Shown: one piece after another, positions 19,165 through 29,200 of the stretch
Position numbering within the stretch: the stretch's first letter is position 1
Layout of the letters: each line of letters opens with the position of its first letter
Source: Ignavibacteria bacterium
GTDB taxonomy: Bacteria > Bacteroidota > Ignavibacteria > Tepidaquicellales > Tepidaquicellaceae
Assembly (NCBI GenBank): GCA_019187405.1
Contig: JABAQZ010000007.1
Coordinates: forward strand, 85,367 to 149,366
Reading direction: 5' to 3'
DNA: 64,000 nucleotides
The notes under the pieces: generated by a model
What the model saw: the letters and a program-made list of their open reading frames with translations, nothing else
Databases searched by the model: none
Told to the model about the DNA's origin: nothing
Program-made: the position numbers and the translations under genes

Positions 19165-20148
19165 ATGCCAAAAATCTCCGTCATAACAACCGTCTTCAAT
19201 TGTGAAAAATATATTCGTGATTCTGTCTTAAGTATATTAAATCAGACATTTGAAGATTTTGAATATGTTATAGTAAATGACGGCTCGACAGATAACACAA
19301 CCGAAATTTTAAGAGAGCTTGCAAAAAAAGATAACAGAATAATTTTAAAGGAGCTCGATAAGAATTATGAAAGAGTAAGATCGCTGAACATTGCTCTCGA
19401 ATCGGCATCCGGTGACAACATTGCCATACAGGATGCAGATGATATCTCGATGCCTGACAGACTGGTTAAACAAAACGAACTGCTTGATAAAAATCATGAT
19501 ATTGTATTAACAGGATCAGACATTTTAATAATAAATGAAACCGGTGAAATAATTTCAGCTCCAAAGAGACCGGTATATAATAATGAAATTCAGTTTAGTC
19601 TTATTTTCAAATGCACTCTTGCAAATCCAAGCTTAATGTACAGAAAAAATATTCTTGATAAATATGGCATTTGTTACGAAGTCGATTACCTGCATGCCGA
19701 AGATTTCCGATTAATTACCCGGATGAGTAAATACGGAAAAGTATTTAACATTGAGAAACCACTTGTAAAGTACAGGAAACACGGGCAAAACAACAGCAAA
19801 ATAAATTATGATTATCTAAACAACGGCAGTATAATGATAGTTAAGGAGAATCTGATTAATCTCGGACTCGATGTCAGTGAAGAGCAGATTTTCAGAATCA
19901 GAAATCTCATGTCTTCTAAGGGCATACGAAAGGAATTTGTTTACGACGACGTTAATCTTGTATTTAATGTCATAAAAAAATATAGAAGCAAACATGATAA
20001 AGAAAGAAATGAAGTAATTATTCAGACTCTTAAAAGAATGCTCAACTGGCTTGGCAGAAAGAATCTGCTGTTCAAATTAAGTCATGCATCCTTATATAAA
20101 AGCATTTTGGGATACTATTTTAAAGAAGCAGTTTTAAGGAGAAATTGA
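19165..20148 (+). CDS. glycosyltransferase family 2
   Basis: A 327-residue GT2 enzyme of the classical type: ISVITTVFNCEKYIRDSV at the N-terminus, VNDGSTDNTTEIL, QDADDISMPDRL as the DxD region, and HAEDFRLITRMSKYG as the catalytic-base region. The C-terminal 90 residues are basic and helical. Start is ATG at 19165, 20 bp after the previous gene, consistent with cotranscription. Confidence 0.93.
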   Translation: MPKISVITTVFNCEKYIRDSVLSILNQTFEDFEYVIVNDGSTDNTTEILRELAKKDNRIILKELDKNYERVRSLNIALESASGDNIAIQDADDISMPDRLVKQNELLDKNHDIVLTGSDILIINETGEIISAPKRPVYNNEIQFSLIFKCTLANPSLMYRKNILDKYGICYEVDYLHAEDFRLITRMSKYGKVFNIEKPLVKYRKHGQNNSKINYDYLNNGSIMIVKENLINLGLDVSEEQIFRIRNLMSSKGIRKEFVYDDVNLVFNVIKKYRSKHDKERNEVIIQTLKRMLNWLGRKNLLFKLSHASLYKSILGYYFKEAVLRRN

Positions 20149-20361
20149 GATTCTTTTTTCATATATTTGATAAAATTTAAGAATAAGTCATATCGAGATT
20201 CTCTACATTTTGTAAAAAAGTTTAGATTAAACTAACAATTGGCTTAAAGTCAATTGAGGCTGATTTACAATGCTTTTCGGATATTAAATTACAATTTTAA
20301 TTCAAAAATAGATTGGTTTTTTGTTTGAATTCTTTTATTATTAAATAAAAATAACCATTTG
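20149..20361. other. intergenic gap between two glycosyltransferase genes
   Basis: No ORF of note. An imperfect hairpin (two CAATTG arms around GCTTAAAGT) lies at 20236-20256 without a T-run, so it is not a convincing terminator. The gap is the largest within this glycosyltransferase run and may hold a promoter for the next gene. Confidence 0.3.
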
Positions 20362-21345
20362 ATGAATAAGCTCGTTTCGGTCATAATTCCATTTTTTAAC
20401 AGGCTTGATCTGCTTAAAGCATCTTTAAAATCAGTAATTGACCAGACATACAAGCCAATTGAGCTGATACTTGTGGATGATTTTTCTTCGGAAAGTTTTG
20501 ATGAAACTATTATTAATAAATATAACACAAAAGATTTCAGAATAAAACTGATCAGGAATGAAAAGAATCTTGGTCCGGGATTGTCGAGAGAAGTTGGACG
20601 TTTAATTGCAAAAGGAGATTTTCTGGCTTACCTCGATTCAGACGATTTTTGGCACAGACTGTTTTTAGAAAAGCTCGTAATGCATCTTGAAACAGACAAG
20701 AATGCAGGAATGGCATATAGTAAAACGCTTTTGATCCGGAATACGGGAAATTTTTTAAGGAATAAAAATGATAAATCTTATGACAGCATAATTCCTGTTT
20801 TATTTGACGTTCACGGAAGACCCTGGGCAACTGGCGCTTGTTTATGGAAGAGGGAAATGGTCAATAAAATCGGGAATTGGACCGATTCAAGAATATGGGA
20901 AGATTATGAATACGATGTTAGAGCAGCAATAATTAACAATCATATAATACATGTACCGGAAGTATTATTTTATGTAAACATGGATTCTAAACAGAAGATA
21001 TCTCTGGTCAAGAATACAAAAAAAATGATTATCGATAAAGCAAATTCAATTTTAAATATAGCCAAGCATTTAAGAGGATCAAAATATTTTAAAGACTTGG
21101 AAATTAAAAAAAGAATTACGTATTATTTGCTTACTTCTTGTGCCACTTTATCTGATTTTAAATCCGACAAAAATCTAATTCAAGAGCTTTTCAAGGAATA
21201 TAATAAATGGATAGGTAATAATATTTTACCGGTAAGTGTTGTCACTCCCGTAATTCCTTCGCGTATTAATTCAAAATTATTCAGAAAAATCCGTCAGTAT
21301 TATGCATTAATTTTTTTAATTATAAATTTTGCGGTTAATGTATAA
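20362..21345 (+). CDS. glycosyltransferase family 2
   Basis: A GT2 enzyme of about 327 residues: LVSVIIPFFNRLDLLKASL, VDDFSSESFDETI, LAYLDSDDFWHRLF as DxD region, and IWEDYEYDVRA as the base region. The C-terminus ends in a hydrophobic stretch (YYALIFLIINFAVNV) that may be a membrane anchor. A TTG at 20359 precedes the ATG at 20362; I chose the ATG. It closes the glycosyltransferase run, just upstream of the C25 protease pair. Confidence 0.9.
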   Translation: MNKLVSVIIPFFNRLDLLKASLKSVIDQTYKPIELILVDDFSSESFDETIINKYNTKDFRIKLIRNEKNLGPGLSREVGRLIAKGDFLAYLDSDDFWHRLFLEKLVMHLETDKNAGMAYSKTLLIRNTGNFLRNKNDKSYDSIIPVLFDVHGRPWATGACLWKREMVNKIGNWTDSRIWEDYEYDVRAAIINNHIIHVPEVLFYVNMDSKQKISLVKNTKKMIIDKANSILNIAKHLRGSKYFKDLEIKKRITYYLLTSCATLSDFKSDKNLIQELFKEYNKWIGNNILPVSVVTPVIPSRINSKLFRKIRQYYALIFLIINFAVNV

Positions 21346-21385
21346 TAATTTAATTTTAAAGATAAATTAATTCATTTATATACAA

Positions 21386-24300
21386 ATGAAGCTGAAGTTA
21401 ATTGTATTGATAATAGTTTCTTTTCTTTTTGTGGATATTGTAATATCGCAAAGTTATGACTGGATCATTCCCAATAAAGTATATCTTAAAATGTATGCAG
21501 CCTCAGACGGGATGGTGAGAATTGACAGAGCAGATTTTACCGGCGCAGGAATAAACACTTCTATAATAGACCCGAGAACCGTAAAAGTTTACAATAAAGG
21601 TGTACAGATTCCGATTTATTTCAAAGGTCAGATTGACGGAGTATTTAATGACAATGATTATATTGATTTTTATGCACAAAGAAATTACGGTGGCAGAGTA
21701 AATACGTATGATCAGAATAATACAATTGCATATGTTACCGATGAATATTTCAACCAATATTCGGATACAAATATTTACTGGATAGGATGGGACGGAAGCG
21801 CAGGGATTAGATATGACTCTTCTGTATATTCTGTTTCTGCTTTATACCCGGATAATTTTTATTCCGACAAAATGCATTTTGAAAGAGAACAGCTTTATTC
21901 ACTCGGTGAAAATGCTTCGGCTTCGGATTATCGTTTTCTTTCTAACGAAAAATTCAAAGGTGAAGGATGGTACAGGCAGCTTTTAAATAACGGGCAATCG
22001 GCAACAGATACATTTAATTTGCCTCTGCTGAGTCCGAATATTCAAAACGTTTCTTTAAAACTTTTTGCTTATCCGATGAACAGCTCATCCTCGATCTTCA
22101 ACGAACATAAACTCGAGATAAGCATTAATGGTACTTTGGTTATTACAATTTTTGCTAATGATTTTAATAAAATTGATTCCACTGTCTATTTTAGCAGTTC
22201 GTTATTATCCGCAAGTTCATCAAATGTTGTAGAAGTAAAATACGTATCGGAATCAGGTTTCAGCGGCTCAATGTATTTTGATTATTTTGAAATTCAGTAT
22301 CCGAAAGTTTTCATGTTAAGCAATGATAAGATATCATGGAATTTAAATTCTACGGATACTTCATCAAGAAAATTTAAAGTAACCGGCTATAATTCGGCAA
22401 ATCCGGTATTTATATATGATATAAAGAATAATCTGCGAATTACGAATTTTTCCTTTTCTGCAGATACTTTGATTTTTACCGCAAAAGGAAATTCTCAAAT
22501 TGAAATAGTAAATAACACAATAATAAAAAAACCATTCCGAATAAAACAGAAATCTGTTCCGGATTTAATTTCAGGATCAAACGGTGCTGATTATATTTTA
22601 GTTTATCACGATTTATTTGCAAATCAGGCTGAACAGTTGCGGGCATACAGAGAATCAGCCGATAATTATAGATCTGTGAAAGCGAAAACCGAGGACTTAT
22701 TTGATATATTTAATTACGGCATTGAAGATCCGTCAGCATTGAAAAGATTTATAAAATATGCTTATGATAACTGGCAGCTTCCAAAACTTAAATTTGTGTG
22801 TTTATTCGGCAGAGGTTCGCTCGATCCAAAGAAGAATCTAAGTAGTTCTGTATATTACAATAATTTTGTCCCTACATACGGAAATCCAAATTCGGACGGT
22901 TATTTTGTTCATCTGAATGAAGGAGGATTTTATTATTCCACAGATATTGCAGTCGGAAGAATTCCAGTTACGCAAACTGCAGAGGCGCAATCGGTCGTAA
23001 ATAAAATTATTTCATACGAAAGCCAGCAGCCGGAATCATGGTGGAAAAATTTTACTTTCATAACGGGAGGCGGAACGTATTCCGAACAGCAGTCTCATCA
23101 GCTAAGATCTAATTATGAAGTAAATACTTTTGTATTGCTGCCATCCATAAGCGGAATGGCAACTAAGATTTACAGAACTGACACATCGGGAACTTTAACT
23201 TATAACGTTGCCGATTCGGTTAAGAATGTCTTCAACAGGGGTACGTTTTTTGTTAATTTCAGGGGGCATGCAGGCAGTCATGACTGGGAAGTAATTATGA
23301 ATGATCCGAATACTCTTAACAATGGCAGCCGTCTGCCTGTAATCTTAAGTTTAACCTGCTTTACCGGAGAAAATGCAAGAGCTGATTTCCGCGGATTTGG
23401 TGAAGAGATGTATTATCTTGAAAATAAAGGAGCAATAGGTTTTATAAGTACAACCGGCTGGAGCTTTGGTAATTCGGGAAATGATCTCGGGACTTACATT
23501 ATACAGAATATAAAACGGGATTCAAGCAGAAGAATAGGAGATTTTATGTCTGAGGCAGGCTTAAGAATGAAATCAGATTCCGGTTCTTTCAGCGTAAGAC
23601 ATACAATAAATTGTTATTCATTAATTGGTGATCCGGCATCGAAATTACTCCTCCCGGAATATCCGGAGTTTGTAATTTCACAAAGCGATTACAAGCTTTC
23701 AAACGAAACACCATTGAAAAATGAACCGGTAACACTTACAATATTTCCAAAAAACTTTGGACTGTATGCCGATTCATGCAAAATAAGATTTAAGCTGAGA
23801 AAAAATAACCAAGATTATTCAATTAAGGATACAGTTTACAGAGCATTTAAATATCTGGACACGGTAAAATATAATTTCAAACTTGACTCTTCAGGTATTT
23901 ATGATATGACAGTATCTCTTGACATAGATAACAGATTTCCATTTGAAATTGAAAATAATAATTCCATAACAATTAATATTCCATCAAAAGACAATACTTT
24001 CATTACTATAAAGCCTGTTGATAATTCTATAGTGTACAGCGACAGCATAAATTTTTCGGGTTTGAATCCGAATTTCCATTACGGCGCTGTACCCGTAAAG
24101 GTACTTTTGAAATTTGACACGACAGCAAATTTCAATTCACCTCTTTTGAGAACACTGGTAAACAACAATGCAGCTTCTCCCGTAACATCTTTCAAAACAC
24201 TTTTACCGCTGCTTAAAAACAATACAATTTATTACTGGACAACAGCTTCAGTTGTAAATAACGATACTTCAGGATGGTCAAAAGTTCAATCAATTATCTA

Positions 24301-26242
24301 TAATAACGGCGCGTTAACTGTTAATCCTCAAATGCGTTATATTAATTCTCTGCAGAATGTAAATCTATTGAAACTCAAACCTGGACAATATTCTGAATCG
24401 GAATTTTTCAATACGGGATTTGTAAACGGAGAAATTAAATTGACCGAAAAATTAACCCGGTTGTTTGTAAGATCTTACGGCAGCAATGCAGAAGAAGCAT
24501 CTTATTTTTCGGTTGGTAATAAAAACATTTTTATTGATGCAGGTCTGAATTCCGGACTTAACATGTTGAAAGTCAGCAGACTAACCGGAGATATTTACCA
24601 TTTCAAAAATTTCAAAGTAAACAATGCCGCTTCATCGGATTCAATCATAGCATTTTTAAATACATTTGATACCACTCACATCCTAATGCTTCTTAATGCA
24701 TCTTATGATCCGGGTACAAGTACTTTAACTGCTGCAGCTAAAGCTAAAATCCGGCAGTTTGGAAGCGTTTATTGTGATTCAATTCATCTTGTTGGTTATT
24801 TTCATACATGGAGCTTCATTGGTTTTCTCGGTGCAGAACATTCAGAAGTATCAGAAATGTTTGATCCATGCTGCAGAACTTCGCCTACTTGCACGGCTTG
24901 CAGCCACTGGACTCAGTCTGTCAGTTCAATGGATTTAAAATTCAAACAGCCTTCAGGCACTGTTTCTTATCACATCGGACCCGCATCTGCATGGACTGAT
25001 TTTTCATGGACGCAGACACTGCCGCCGGGTGGAAGAATTTCGTTTGATGTTTACGGTATTGATGTTAATAACAATTATAATCTGATTTATGCGGGGCTTG
25101 TGAATAATTCATTCAGCGATATCGGACAGATAAATCCCGGAATTTATCCAAACCTTTTGCTGCTTGCTAAACTTGAAATAGATACTTTAACCGGGTTTGA
25201 ATCTCCTTCTCTTAAATCCGTGAAAATAAATTATTCACCGGCAAATGAACTTGTTCTTGATGCAAATTCATTTTCAATTAACACATCGCAAAAAAGTTCA
25301 GCTTCTGTATTTTCATTTGACTGTCTGAATCCGGGATATTCATACATTTACGGTTCCGTAATCAAAGTATTCCGAATTCAGAACAATGACTCAAATTTAT
25401 TATTCACTGATACTGTTAATAAAACACTTGAAACCGATGCTTCATTAAATTATTCGGGAAGCTTCACAATGCCGTCTTTTCAGGATAGCACAAGACTGTC
25501 ATTTCATGTCAAAGGCAAGGACGGTAACAATGAATTTTATTATTATAATAATTTCGTTGAATTCACTCAAAAGAAAGTAGGAAATCCAAAAATAAATCCT
25601 TCCATTGAAGTATATGCCGACGGAAATAAAATCAGCAGCGGCGATGAAGTTAGAAAAAATCCTGAATTAAAGATTAATCTTACTGGTATTGAAATCGATA
25701 ATAATATCAGCGATACTTCGTCTGTTATGTTCAGGATTAATCAGTACAGCATCCCGTATTTTATCGGCGGTAAAATTAATCCGAAACTCACAGCAGTAAT
25801 AAATAATGATAAAGGAATGAAAGTTCTGCCTGAATTTGTTTTGTATCCGGATTTGAATTCCGGTAAAAATAATTTTTCGATTATAATTAAAACAGAAGCT
25901 GATGTGTATGATACTGTAAATTACGATTTAAATGTTGCTGAAGGTATATCGGTTTCAGAAATTTACAATTATCCTAATCCGATGAAGTCAGAAACTGACT
26001 TTGTATTCAGCTTGTCGGGAAGTGTCATTCCGGGAAAAGTTAAAATCAAAGTTTACACTGTCTCGGGAAGACTTATCAGAACATTAGAAATTCTTCCTGC
26101 AATTGGTACGAACCAGATAAAATGGGACGGCAAAGACAACGACGGAGATTATCTTGCAAACGGAACATATCTTTATAAACTGGTAATTGAAGAATCGGAT
26201 TTTAAAGAAACACAGATTCAGAAACTTGTTATTTTAAAATAA
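21386..26242 (+). CDS. C25-family (gingipain/PorU-like) protease with T9SS-type C-terminal domain
   Basis: A 1618-residue secreted protein. Signal peptide residues 1-21 (IVLIIVSFLFVDIVISQS). The C25 caspase-like domain is near residues 400-760, with catalytic His628 in FRGHAGSHDWE and Cys658 in SLTCFTGEN, 30 residues apart as in gingipains. Residues about 1040-1155 resemble the FAM3/ILEI (GG) fold: GLNMLKVSRLTG, MLLNASYDPGT, FHTWSFIGFLGA. A Cys cluster (DPCCRTSPTCTACSHW) follows. The end is a FlgD-like T9SS type A domain: YNYPNPMKSET, WDGKDNDGDY, final KLVILK. PorU is the T9SS sortase itself, so this may be a sortase or a secreted protease. It is followed 24 bp later by a paralogue. Confidence 0.85.
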   Translation: MKLKLIVLIIVSFLFVDIVISQSYDWIIPNKVYLKMYAASDGMVRIDRADFTGAGINTSIIDPRTVKVYNKGVQIPIYFKGQIDGVFNDNDYIDFYAQRNYGGRVNTYDQNNTIAYVTDEYFNQYSDTNIYWIGWDGSAGIRYDSSVYSVSALYPDNFYSDKMHFEREQLYSLGENASASDYRFLSNEKFKGEGWYRQLLNNGQSATDTFNLPLLSPNIQNVSLKLFAYPMNSSSSIFNEHKLEISINGTLVITIFANDFNKIDSTVYFSSSLLSASSSNVVEVKYVSESGFSGSMYFDYFEIQYPKVFMLSNDKISWNLNSTDTSSRKFKVTGYNSANPVFIYDIKNNLRITNFSFSADTLIFTAKGNSQIEIVNNTIIKKPFRIKQKSVPDLISGSNGADYILVYHDLFANQAEQLRAYRESADNYRSVKAKTEDLFDIFNYGIEDPSALKRFIKYAYDNWQLPKLKFVCLFGRGSLDPKKNLSSSVYYNNFVPTYGNPNSDGYFVHLNEGGFYYSTDIAVGRIPVTQTAEAQSVVNKIISYESQQPESWWKNFTFITGGGTYSEQQSHQLRSNYEVNTFVLLPSISGMATKIYRTDTSGTLTYNVADSVKNVFNRGTFFVNFRGHAGSHDWEVIMNDPNTLNNGSRLPVILSLTCFTGENARADFRGFGEEMYYLENKGAIGFISTTGWSFGNSGNDLGTYIIQNIKRDSSRRIGDFMSEAGLRMKSDSGSFSVRHTINCYSLIGDPASKLLLPEYPEFVISQSDYKLSNETPLKNEPVTLTIFPKNFGLYADSCKIRFKLRKNNQDYSIKDTVYRAFKYLDTVKYNFKLDSSGIYDMTVSLDIDNRFPFEIENNNSITINIPSKDNTFITIKPVDNSIVYSDSINFSGLNPNFHYGAVPVKVLLKFDTTANFNSPLLRTLVNNNAASPVTSFKTLLPLLKNNTIYYWTTASVVNNDTSGWSKVQSIIYNNGALTVNPQMRYINSLQNVNLLKLKPGQYSESEFFNTGFVNGEIKLTEKLTRLFVRSYGSNAEEASYFSVGNKNIFIDAGLNSGLNMLKVSRLTGDIYHFKNFKVNNAASSDSIIAFLNTFDTTHILMLLNASYDPGTSTLTAAAKAKIRQFGSVYCDSIHLVGYFHTWSFIGFLGAEHSEVSEMFDPCCRTSPTCTACSHWTQSVSSMDLKFKQPSGTVSYHIGPASAWTDFSWTQTLPPGGRISFDVYGIDVNNNYNLIYAGLVNNSFSDIGQINPGIYPNLLLLAKLEIDTLTGFESPSLKSVKINYSPANELVLDANSFSINTSQKSSASVFSFDCLNPGYSYIYGSVIKVFRIQNNDSNLLFTDTVNKTLETDASLNYSGSFTMPSFQDSTRLSFHVKGKDGNNEFYYYNNFVEFTQKKVGNPKINPSIEVYADGNKISSGDEVRKNPELKINLTGIEIDNNISDTSSVMFRINQYSIPYFIGGKINPKLTAVINNDKGMKVLPEFVLYPDLNSGKNNFSIIIKTEADVYDTVNYDLNVAEGISVSEIYNYPNPMKSETDFVFSLSGSVIPGKVKIKVYTVSGRLIRTLEILPAIGTNQIKWDGKDNDGDYLANGTYLYKLVIEESDFKETQIQKLVILK

Positions 26243-26265
26243 ATAATTAATACTTTTATACCCAA

Positions 26266-29200
26266 ATGAAAACAATATTTTTGACATTATTTTTGTTCTT
26301 TACAGTCATACATGTAAATGCTCAAAATTATAACTGGATTACTCCCAACAAAACATATCTAAAACTTTATATTGCAGAAGACGGAATATATAATGTTTCT
26401 TATGAGGATTTTGTAAATGCCGGGATTACTCCAAATTTCATTAACCCTGCTACGATAAAACTTTACAACAAAGGAACAGAACTTCCTGTATATTTTCAGG
26501 GCGATATAGATGGTAAATTCACTAGCGGGGATTTTTTTGAATTCTATGGCACAAGAAATTACGGCGGAGTTACAAAAACTTATGATCAGAATAATGTAGT
26601 TCTTTGGACAACAGATGAATATTATGATAATTTTTCCGATACAAATGTTTACTGGGTTGGATGGGACGGCAGCAATGGATTAAGATACTCTTCTTATAAT
26701 TATTCCGTAATCACGCCATACTCAAATCAATACTATTTTCATAAACTAAGACTTGAAAAAGATACATTTTACTCTCAGGGTGAAAACATAAGCGCTAATG
26801 ATTTCAGATTTCTTACTTCTGAGAAATTCAGGGGTGAAGGCTGGTTTTGGACGACACTAAATTCAACACAATCCTTTTCTGATACATTTTCACTTCCGCA
26901 GCTTTATACCATTCCTCAAACTTCTACGCTGAAACTGTTTGCTTATCCTACAAACAGAAACACTCTGGTATTAAACGAACATAAGCTCGAAGTGAGAATA
27001 AACGGTAATCTGATTTCCACTTTATTTTCAAATGATATGAATAGAATTGACACGTCTATTTCGTTTTCATCTTCCTTATTATCAAATATATCCGTTAACA
27101 ATATATCTGTAACTTATACATTCAAAGATTCTCTTGTTTCTGTTTCTTCTTCATTGAAATTAGATTTTTTTGAAATCAGTTATCCCAGAATTTTTAAACT
27201 TAACAGTAACCGGATGTCAACATCTGCATTAGGGATTGATACAGTTTCAAAATTGTTTTCAGTATCGGGATTCAATAATTTAAATCCGTTAACTATTCTG
27301 GATGTTGCAAACAATTACAGAATAACAAATAACACATTCATTGCAGATACATTAAAATTCACGGGAAAAGGCAATGGTAATTTTCAGATTTCAAACAGCA
27401 GTTCTCTTAAAAAGCCTTTTAGGATAAAGCAAAAATCAGTACCTAACCTGACTTCTGTTTCAAACGGAGCAGACTACCTGCTTATCTATCACAAGCTCTT
27501 TAATTCTCAGGCAGAGCAGTTAAGAGCTTACAGAGAATCACATGACGGCTTCAGATCTTTTAAAGCTGAGATTGAAGACATTTACGATATTTTCAATTAT
27601 GGAATTGAAAATCCTGTTGCCGTAAGAAATTTTACAAAATATGTTTATGACAATTGGCAGCTTCCAAAGATGAGCTATATTTGTCTTATGGGAAGAGCTT
27701 CACTTGATCCAAAGAAAAACCAGACAAGCTCTTCTTACTACATTAATTATCTCCCAACTTACGGATATCCTCCTACCGACGGATATTTTGCAAATTTTTA
27801 TATCGGAACATTTTATTATTACCCCGTTGTAGCAATTGGAAGATTACCTGCTTATTATCCAGAAGAAGCTCAGTCTATGGTGGATAAAATTATTGCTTAT
27901 GAAAATCAACAGCCGGATAAATGGATTAAGAATTATACATATATCACAGGAGGCGGAACTACATCAGAACAAAATTCTCATCAATCAAAATCTAATTCAG
28001 AAATAAATACTTATGTCTTGCCATATCCACTTTCCGGTGAAGCTCATAAAATATACAGATCAGATATATCCGGCAACACTACATTTGACATGAAAGATTC
28101 ATTAATTAACGATATCAATAGAGGAACTGCATATTTGAATTTCCGCGGTCATGCGGGCAGCCATGACTGGGAAGTTACACTCGATGATCCGGACTTATTG
28201 AGCAATGGTTCCAAACTTCCGATTATATTAAGCCTTACCTGCTTTACGGGAGAAAATTCTCTTGCTTATTACAGAGGCTTTGGTGAAAGATTTGTTTATC
28301 TGCAAAACAAAGGAGCAATTGGTTTTATAGGAACAACGGGATGGAGCTATGCACAGCAAGGAAATGATTATGGTACTCATATAATTAACACTGTTAAGTT
28401 TGATACTGCAAGAAGAATCGGCAGCTTTACAAAATATGCCGGCAAAAGGATGAGTGTTGATTCCAATTCATTTAATGTAAGACATACGGTAAACTGTTAT
28501 TCCTTGATTGGAGATCCTGCCGTAACTCTGAAGATTCCAAAATTTCCGGAGTTTTCCCTTTCAAGTGAAGATTATAAATTGTCAAATGATTTTCCGGAAG
28601 TTAACGAAGATGTAAGTTTTACTCTTTATCCCAAAAATTATGGACTCTTTGCTGATTCATGTAAAATAAGATTTGAACTAAAAAAGAATAATCAAAACTT
28701 CATTACGATAGATACAATCAGGAGAAATTTTGCTCATAAGGATTCACTGATATTTAAATTTAACATAGATACTACAGGAGTTTATAGCATTACTGCAACT
28801 TTGGATGCCGGAAATTATTATCCAAATGAAATCAAATCTAATAATGTTCTGAATATCAGCTTACCTGTCAAAAATAATTCTTTTGTTGCTTTGCATCCGG
28901 TTGACAATTCGGTAGTATCTGGTGATTCGGTAGAGTTTGTAAACTTAAATCCGCTTGTAAATTCTGCTTCCAATTCTGTCAGTATAATTCTCCAGTTAGA
29001 TACAACGTCAACATTTGGTTCTGCCGTTAACAGGACATTTATGACAAAAATAACAGGCGGCGTTACCACAAAAATTAAAACGAATATTCCCAATCCGGTT
29101 GCCAATAAGGTCTATTATTGGAGAACTAATACATTAATTAACGGAGACAGTGCAGGATGGTCAGGAGTTAAAAGGTTTGTTTATGTTTCTATGTCAAAAA

